In this document: piece by piece, positions 1 through 7,800 of the stretch
Layout of the letters: every line of letters begins with the position of its first letter
Position numbering within the stretch: the stretch's first letter is position 1
Assembly (NCBI GenBank): GCA_028565635.1
Contig: JAOXYB010067256.1
Coordinates: 1-10,150 of the forward strand
Source: Phoronis ovalis
Lineage: Eukaryota > Phoronida > Phoronidae
DNA length: 10,150 nucleotides
Reading direction: 5' to 3'
Position numbers and translations under genes: made by a program
Notes under the pieces: generated by a model
What the model saw: the letters and a program-made list of their open reading frames with translations, nothing else
Told to the model about the DNA's origin: nothing
Databases searched by the model: none

Positions 1-501
1 CGGCGGTTCGAAAAACATACCCTTTCACGCGAAATTTTGTTGGAACATGTGTACCCACTTTCATATTGACCACCCCCGGGAATCAGACCGTTTGATAGTT
101 TATCTCTATCTACAAATGTCCAGTCATGGTTATATTCTAATTACCTGCCGTGTGATTAAAAATTCTAGGTATTTAAAGATACGGAACAGACGATTTTCCG
201 ACGTTAGGAAACCAGTTGAAAGACATGCTTTACAGCTGATCCAATTACATACTCTAGCTTACAAATATTCAAATATAAATGTATAAATCAGTAACACGTG
301 TAAAAATATCAACAGGATACATGCTATATATTATTTTCGACAAAACAGTGATAAACAATGTACATTTCAAATGTTTATCAGTTTTTTAGATTAACATAGA
401 CCATCGATCTTATCGATGAGAGTTTAGAAAAGCCATTAAAATTCTGTTATGAAGCTTCTTCGCAATATATCGTAAAACTAAAGCGCTGTTTTAATCTTGG
501 G

Positions 502-581
502 TGTAGAACAACTACAATTTTGATGGCATTGAGATGACGAAAATTAAAAAAAACGTTTTTCTAGTAGTTGTATGTTCTACA
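502..581. repeat. Inverted repeat with nested palindrome
   Basis: TGTAGAACAACTAC (502-515) pairs with GTAGT (564-568) and TGTTCTACA (573-581), leaving a 4-base bulge. In the loop sits a perfect 12-bp palindrome, AAAAACGTTTTT (549-560). It could be a very short decayed MITE or a chance hairpin. Confidence 0.5.
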
Positions 582-1573
582 ATTCACTGATCAAACGTGA
601 ACAAAATTAGTGCTTGTTTTAGCGTTGAAGCGTTAGACATTCACAATCATTAAAATGTTCCGTTTATGTTTTATCTAACAGAATCAGCATCAACAATTTG
701 ATTGATTAATTAACTAATTAAAAAAATATGAAATTACACTGTCTTATACTGTGTCTTTACAGCGGACTGATTAAAGCGAAATTGTAAAACAAACTATTTT
801 AGGTTTTCCACTCTCGTTGAAACAGAAAAATAGAATTCATATTACACTACCATTTACACTTTTCTTGGACATACATTTTTTATGTATTAATTCAAATTCT
901 CAGCTATCTAACCAAGATTATATACCACATCTATCACATTCATAAATATTATATATTGCATCTATATATCACATTCATGATTATGAAGCCTTTTTGAATA
1001 AACTTCTTCATGGAAGAGGCTTTTTCGTTGTTTTTTTTTTAGTAATGCTTTACTTCTCTTGGGATATATTGAAACCGGTTGAAGCAAATGAATTTGTACT
1101 AAATAAAACGAGTACTTACCTACAAAATTAGCTTGAAAAAAAACCTGATGTTTTTTATAATAAAAATATACTAAAATATGTATAGTCTACGATGTAATTC
1201 ATTTCTTAAAATTTTGCAGACCAGAACTCACATATCTATTATACTGTTTATACTAGTACTCTATTATATCTCACATGACACGGTGCTACAAGTACCGGAT
1301 TTTAAAATGTATCCGTATCTATAAACTGTAAACTACTGTTCTATATTATGGCAATTAGACACTCTGTGTATGGGGGTGTATTACACTGTAGCTTTCACTA
1401 CTTGTTCCTGTACGATAAGAGAGAAATGGTTCTAATCTGTGACTATTAAAACAAACAGAACGTATCTACACTCTTGCCACAACAGAACACTCCTCGCGGA
1501 TTTCCTGTTAACTTCCAATGATCTTGGCAGCTTTAAGAAGTTTAATGACCATATGACCGCTACCAGTTGCTCG

Positions 1574-1587
1574 ATTGGAGTATAAAA
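1574..1587 (+). promoter_or_regulatory. Candidate TATA box with adjacent inverted CCAAT
   Basis: TATAAAA at 1581-1587 lies 154 bp upstream of the start codon, with ATTGG (reverse of CCAAT) at 1574-1578. A TATA box here would place transcription start near 1610-1620 and give a leader of about 125 nt. The sequence is AT-rich, so such hexamers are common by chance, and several ATGs in the proposed leader weaken the case. Confidence 0.22.
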
Positions 1588-1740
1588 TTTCAAGTAATTC
1601 AAAAGGAGGTCAGGCAAATCAACAGATAGGTTCTACCGGTGTAGTCAATGCACTGTGGTCCCTATGCTATACTCGGGACTGAACAAGTACTACATGTTTT
1701 AAGTTTTTACACAGAATAATAACCAAACGAAGGACAGACT

Positions 1741-1834
1741 ATGTGTAACTTAGACAGACATATTTTCATAACATTCCGCTGTTTTGTAGCCTGTGGACTC
1801 GTCATTAGTGTATATCTTAATCAAGTGTTGGCAG
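1741..1834 (+). CDS. Exon 1: start codon and signal peptide
   Basis: The ATG at 1741 is preceded in frame by a TAA at 1720-1722, so the reading frame cannot begin further upstream in this exon. The 31 codons give a short polar start (MCNLDRH), a hydrophobic core (about residues 14-26) and a small-residue end, VLA, suitable for signal peptidase. The exon ends at GCAG before the donor GTAAGC (1835) in phase 1. The single G left over joins TG at 2756 to make Val32, after which the mature propeller starts. This placement of a signal peptide right before a propeller is what a secreted or type I membrane receptor needs. The splice join is inferred from phase and motif; a different first exon remains possible. 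Confidence 0.68.
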
Positions 1835-4800
1835 GTAAGCCTTTTAATAGATTTGTATTTTTGTTTAATGATACTTCCTGGTTCCGGTTTTGTGAAATAA
1901 TTATAGTTAAATCCTGATTAATAAACAATGAATACTGGTATTTGATTAGGAAGTCCAGTTTAGAACATACCTATGTTAATATCCCGGGTAGAATACGCAA
2001 ATATTGTACAGCTGGGTCAGCAATGATCCTTAGCTCTAGATATAGTAACTGTCAAACTCTTACTCACAATATTGTAATTGCTGACTTTTGGGCTAAACGT
2101 TTAATTGCAAGTTTGATGAGAAATCGTAATACAAGTAAATATTTAAATGACATTATATAAATAATGTACTAAAGTTACCGCCAACGCAGAGGAGCAGGAC
2201 GACATTCCATCCTCTGTTTATAATCTGACTTCTAACTTTTTAAAATGCCAAATATAAGTGACTGCCCTGATTTGTCTTCTGCCAATTATAAATAGATCGA
2301 AACTGGAACGTAATTTCATGTTTGAATCCAATACACGATTCTGTTTTGTTTACAGTCTTGTACTATACAACTAATAACATGTCGGGGATATGAGTAAGAA
2401 AAGTACTTGAATATTTCTAATTATAGTTCCAGATGGCATGAAGCGGCCATGTGTCAGCAATTTAGAAAACACATCTCAACAGGTGGATATTTAATAGTTT
2501 CCATGGCAACCTGCTCGTGTTTGACTGATCACACACCATCTTATATTATTTCCTTTTTGAATGTTAATAATATAAGCATGAATTGAAAGTCTCTTTTCTG
2601 ATATTCAGTTATTTCTCAGCTTACACTGAATGTTTATATTTAATATTTTAGCATTTGTTTCTGGCATCGATACGTTATGCACGAATAGGTAATTGTGCCA
2701 TGTATATTAAAGCATGTATAAAACATCTCTTTGCAATAGAACAATAACATTTCAGTGAGCCATGGTCAAAATGTATTATGGTCACAAAAAGACCCATATG
2801 GCATCTCTAGAATTGTTGGAATCTCTGGCGACCCATCGGAATGGATACCCATAAGACGGGCCAACACTAAGTACATTACAGCCCCAAATACTGACTGGCA
2901 TTTTCAAGCGCTTGCGTTTGATTATGCTGAGCAAACTTTATTTTGGAGTGATCGTGGAAACAAAAACATACAAGCGTTGGTTTTAAACGGTAGCACATCG
3001 GCTGTAACTATATTTGATAGTATTTCTTCACAAGTTGAAGGGATGGCAGTAGACTGGATTAATAAAAATATTTATTGGACAGATGGTTTATATAACTGGA
3101 TTATTATAGCTTCACTAACAAACCGTCAGTCCTGGAGAGTTCTGGTTACCACCGACTTAGATAAGCCTTTAGGTATAGCTGTACACCCAGCACGAGGGTA
3201 TGTATTGTTTATTTGTGTGTTTGGATTTGGTTATCCCATGAGAATTTAACTATTGAAAATTATAAATATCTTGAGGGGAGACGAGAAAATATTCTGTTGA
3301 TAACTATATGCCACTAACGGTCATTTATGTATGTGCATAAGATAAGATAAGATAAGATAAGAAAGTCATTGCGCGAGAGCAGTTGGACATTGTAAATATT
3401 TTGAGCTAAAATCGGGTCGCGGTACTCCTTACAAATGTAAGACACTAAACATCATAAAATATAAAACCAAACAGATCAACAAGTTGAATTCATATTGTGT
3501 TTGTGTGACTAAGCAGTTAATTAATTAATGTATATTGTCGAATTTTATACCTTTTAATTATTATATGTAGGTATCTGTTTTGGAGTGATTACGGTGATGT
3601 TCCAAAGATTGAAGTTTCGTATCTAAATGGCAAAGGCCGCCGAACCCTCGTTAACAGTCGATTAACCCACCCACGCGGAGTCGCAGTGGATCGTATTAAT
3701 AATCGAGTTTTTTGGGTTGATGCTGGAAGAGATACGATTGAATCCGTTGATTTATATGGCAACGATAGAACACAACATTTTAGGATGCCAGGATCCAGCT
3801 TTTATGGCATTGCCTTATATCAAGCAAGTTTATTCAACATACATTATCGTAACCAGATGGTAGAAGTGCATAAATTTTGTGTCTACTTATCGTACTACAA
3901 TTATCAACCAAAATTAGTTCCTGTTATCTTTGAATTTACGTTTTAACAATACACAATCTTTTTTTACACTGTGAACGAAAAGGCTACATGTACCTACCTA
4001 GTCTGTAGTCCAGACTGTTTTCTGCATATTATTATTTTAATATCATTTATTGTAAAATATCATAATATTTGGTTGTATAATATTCACATATGAGCAGAAA
4101 AAATCATGCAAGTCCCTAAAAGTGTCAATACTTGCTCTATTTAATATATGCTATTTTGGTATACATTTGATACTGGGTGAAGATTTGATACTGGATAAAA
4201 GGCAATCCTTTAAACTATTTGACAAGTTATAAATGAATAAGGTTTAAAAACACCCAAAAGGGACCGAGGTCAGTCTAGTACCTACCGTGTATGTGTCTGT
4301 ACAATTTCATCGTACACATGCACTTATAACATATTTTGCTCCAGTGTTGCTTTTCTAACATAGTTGCGCACAAAAGAAAAAATTATTATGGTAACTATTT
4401 GTTTTCTTTTTTAGAGTTATGTGTTCTTCACCGATCAAGCCTCTGGTAAACTGAGAGTTTTTGATAGTCGGAACCATTTCAATTTGAACTTTAATCTGGG
4501 TGCCACACCATATAATGTAATAATGTATGGCAATCACAGTCAGATTATAAGCGAATGTGAGTACAAGATATATAAAAATCTAATCTTATATTTTTTTATA
4601 AAAGGGCGTTTTCTGATCTCAGTCCTCATATCAGTACATTTACGTTATGTTATAATTGTTCTTTTTAAGGGTGTGTGAATCTTATGTTGTCGTTGACGCT
4701 AACGATATAAATCTATTTGGCTACAGTGAAGCCCCTTGAAGAATCGATGTTTAACACCAATTAGTTAATATTCACCTAATATTTAATGTCTATGTCATCG

Positions 4801-7800
4801 TTCCCTCTTTCGAAGTCTTACAACTTGTCGATTTCAATTTAATAACATTTCACAACAGATCTTCTCCAAAAACCGTTTTATAAAAGTTTTAAGTGCACGA
4901 AACACGATCAACATACTAAAAACACTACTGCTATACGTAAGAGAATTTATCCCCGTGGCTATTTCGATGACATTAAATGCACTTTTCACAATCTACTTGA
5001 ACCGTTTATGCTTTTGCAGGAACTAATTAAAAACGAAATTTAGAGAATGGCAAAGAGTGATAAGTGATTGCACACGCGGTGACTTTAGCATTCTTGTTTC
5101 AAGGACGCAACTTAGGTTACTTATAGCTAAAATCATGAAAATAGTTAGCTTAGGGAAAATGTATGTCTGTTTATTTTTGGTTCTGAGATTTGTCCAATCT
5201 AAGTAAACCCATCTGTTATGGTACGCTTTTGCACCTTGCTTTTTTAAACTGGCAGATTAGTTTACTAAAATTGCTAAATGGCCAAACAAAAAGCAAACTC
5301 AACTTTGTTTTCTACCTATTTAGAAATTAAAATTCGTGCTAAATATTTAAACAGACGCATTAATTGAAACTTCGGATGTAATCCTTGACACAAGGATATC
5401 CGTACACACAAGGATATCCGTACTTGCTACCGACAGATCAATACGATACAGTTACAATCAGGAAGAACCAAAAAAAATCCCACAAAAATGTCACACTCTT
5501 GAGAAGTTAGATGAAACTATACAACAAACATTATTAGGATTGCTCCTATAAGGGTTCAAACCTATTGGTTTTGTACGTTTTCTTTCTTCTTCCCATTTTC
5601 AGCAAGCTATATCTCGAAAACAGTTGCTGCTAGGGACATATTACTTCAAGTGTGGCATCCCCAGAGCAGACCATTGTTGACCTTGAGGTCAACAGATCAT
5701 TTGGTCAAAGGTCAATTTTTTAAAATTGCACAAAATGTTCCAAAATGGTTGTATTGAGTTACAACGAAATATTTTAGATGACCTTTGAGAATATTTCGGT
5801 ATTAAAAGGTTTTATTTTTTGGCATCTTTTCAATTTAGTTATTGATCTTCCAATTTTCACTAAGCTATATCTCGAAGATAGTTACAGTTAAGGACAATAT
5901 ATTTGAGATTTGACAGGGACATTGCTGACCTTAAGATCAAAAGATCATTTAGAGGTCAAAGGTCAAATTGTTCCAAAATGATGGCATTATTTTGTTGACA
6001 TTTGAGAATATTTCGGTATTAAAAGGTGATTTTTTAAGCATCTTTTAAATTAATTTTATGGAACAAACATTCTGCAAGTCGTGTTCATGCCAATGGGCTT
6101 GTAATTTGACATATGACAGACAGTCTCGGTGTCCAGACCGTACTCCTTCATGTCAAAGATCATTTAGAGGTCAAAAAATCAAACTCTCAAAATGGTATAA
6201 CATTTTTGAGAAACACTTAGAGGACAAGGGGGAAATTTTGAAGTCAAGAAGTCCCAAAGAAAATAGATTTCTATTATTTGTTGAAACATGAAAAAAAAAA
6301 GGTGTTGAAAGCTAATTTAGAGGTCATGTAACGTGCATAAAAGCTAATATCAGCAATCCTGCCTTTGCTAAAAGGTTATCTAGTTTCTTTTTACAAATAA
6401 GCTTAAAGATTTCACTCAGTTTTGTTACTAAGTTAAAAATACAAATGCACGATTTCATTGCATGCACAAAACATACAACTTTATGTTTAAAAAAAGCTAA
6501 GTAGTATTGGATGTTTGTTATTGTTAAACTGTAGCTCAGTCGTTAAGATGCATGTGCTACTTTTTGAAGACCCATTGCATTTGTTAAACCAAAATTTGGC
6601 ACTACAGTCAGTACAGTGGCATTTGTTTTCGTTTATTATACTACTATCAACTGTTGTCCTCTGAAATTGTGCTATTTTCATAAAAACAACTGCATTTTCC
6701 AGATTTTAATTTTTAACTCTATATATTAACAATATAATCAAACGATTATCTTTTAGAAAAAAAATACTTGTATTCCCTTTTCAGCTCCGTGCGCAAATTT
6801 CGGCTGCGAACATATTTGTACAGCACAACCGGATAGACAACCCAACTGCATGTGTGAGGAAGGTTTTAAACTGAGACCAGATCTCAAAACTTGTGAAAGT
6901 AAGTAATCATATCGTAGTTTTCGAAAACAAGCCATGGGCGACCTTTCAGAAAATGGATTTTGATTGGTGTTTTTTGGCTCTGAAAGACTCGCTCCTGGGC
7001 GAACTTTTTGGATAGGAATAGTCTTGGAAGTATTTCAAATAAGCGTTTCAGACATTTTCAAAAAAGTCATTTTTCAATCAAATATACTTCATAAAAGCAG
7101 TATGAAAATAAAGCAAACGTAAGAAAATATTGCGACAGTATTACAAAAATATAGATCTATGTTTTTTTGAAAATTTAATTGTAGCAGTACCGAAAGTTAG
7201 CCTATGGGCGTGATTTCAGAAAGATTTCCGATAATTCGCCTATTGACGATTTTTTGTTGGGTTTGTTTCCAGAAAACTCTGTGAAATAAAAAACAAGTGC
7301 TGGCTAGAACATTAAAATAATGCAAACAATACACAACGTGTGCCTAAATCTCTTTTACAGAAGACACCTATGATCGGTTATCGGCGTTTATCTACAGTAT
7401 TGGTCACAGTTTATGCCTTTTACCAGCGTTGCTGCCAACAATGAAGGTGGATAACTCTTCTCTTCCTTTAGAAGAACGATGTTTTCTGAACAGTACGAAC
7501 GCAAGTATAACTGCTATGGATTACAACTGGAGACAACGCTCTTTATACTATACGAACTACGAATTTAAGGTCGGAAGTCAGGGTTTGGCTACAGGTTATA
7601 TCATGCGCACTAGACTCGCAGAAGGCCTCGAGACTGACACTGTAATTGAGAATAATGGATTTATAACAGGTTTGACATTTGATTGTCTGTTAAAGTGATA
7701 GCAATATTGGCAATTAATGCGCTTGCTGTTGTACTGACTTTTTAAATTGCTTTTATACAGTTGTTTTCTAAAACTGCTCGATGTCATTACCAATAGTACA

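Larger units (their letters stand above)
1..1740. other. Upstream non-coding region, no supportable gene
   Basis: I see no recognisable coding exon here. A plus-strand frame is open from about 2 to 286, but its translation shows no family motif and there is no clear splice signal; it is not called. The region holds an E-box palindrome ACACGTGT at 294-301, a ClaI-type inverted repeat at 402-418, a nested inverted repeat at 502-581, and a possible polyadenylation hexamer AATAAA at 997-1002 followed by a T-rich tract (1021-1041). The last stretch (about 1574-1740) is the candidate promoter and 5' leader of the receptor gene. Confidence 0.6.
5592..6250. repeat. Diverged tandem/interspersed repeat, 2-3 copies, rich in AGGTCA
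   Basis: Copy A (about 5592-5848) and copy B (about 5849-6058) share AGCTATATCTCGAA (5605, 5863) and a 27-bp identical stretch at 5784-5810 and 6001-6027. Copy B and a more decayed copy C share a 19-bp stretch at 5942-5960 and 6157-6175. The offsets (258, 217, 215) show a unit of about 215-250 bp with indels. I see no protein-coding or terminal inverted repeat. It resembles repeats I associate with molluscan genomes, but this is memory, not a search. Each copy carries AGGTCA half-sites. Confidence 0.82.
4557..6784 (+). other. Intron 4 (2228 bp), repeat-bearing
   Basis: Phase-1 GT-AG intron between the propeller and the EGF exon. From 4560 to about 5380 I see nothing beyond AT-rich sequence. 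An exact 18-bp tandem duplication lies at 5388-5423, a diverged repeat in two to three copies at about 5592-6250, and a tRNA A-box-like remnant at 6532-6542. The open frame at 6058-6291 lies in repeat sequence and is not a gene. Confidence 0.88.

Noticed and set aside
2-286. Plus-strand open frame at the left edge
   Set aside because: About 95 codons with no recognisable motif, no clear start or splice signal, and AT-rich codon texture like the surrounding non-coding DNA. It could be a terminal exon, but nothing supports that.
997-1041. AATAAA followed by a T-rich tract, as the polyadenylation site of an upstream gene, with a short AAGCCT/AGGCTT stem around it
   Set aside because: AATAAA is common in AT-rich DNA and no upstream coding exon is supported.
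1942-2160. 72-codon open frame in intron 1
   Set aside because: No propeller, EGF or other family pattern, and exon 1 joins exon 2 perfectly in phase without it.
6058-6291. 77-codon cysteine-rich frame that looks faintly like a small EGF or toxin-like peptide
   Set aside because: It lies across repeat copy C and shares its DNA with the non-coding copies. There is no signal peptide and no regular cysteine spacing.
6487-6935. Two minus-strand frames over the EGF exon region
   Set aside because: They are antisense to exon 5 or intronic; the plus-strand EGF cysteine pattern and splice sites decide the strand.
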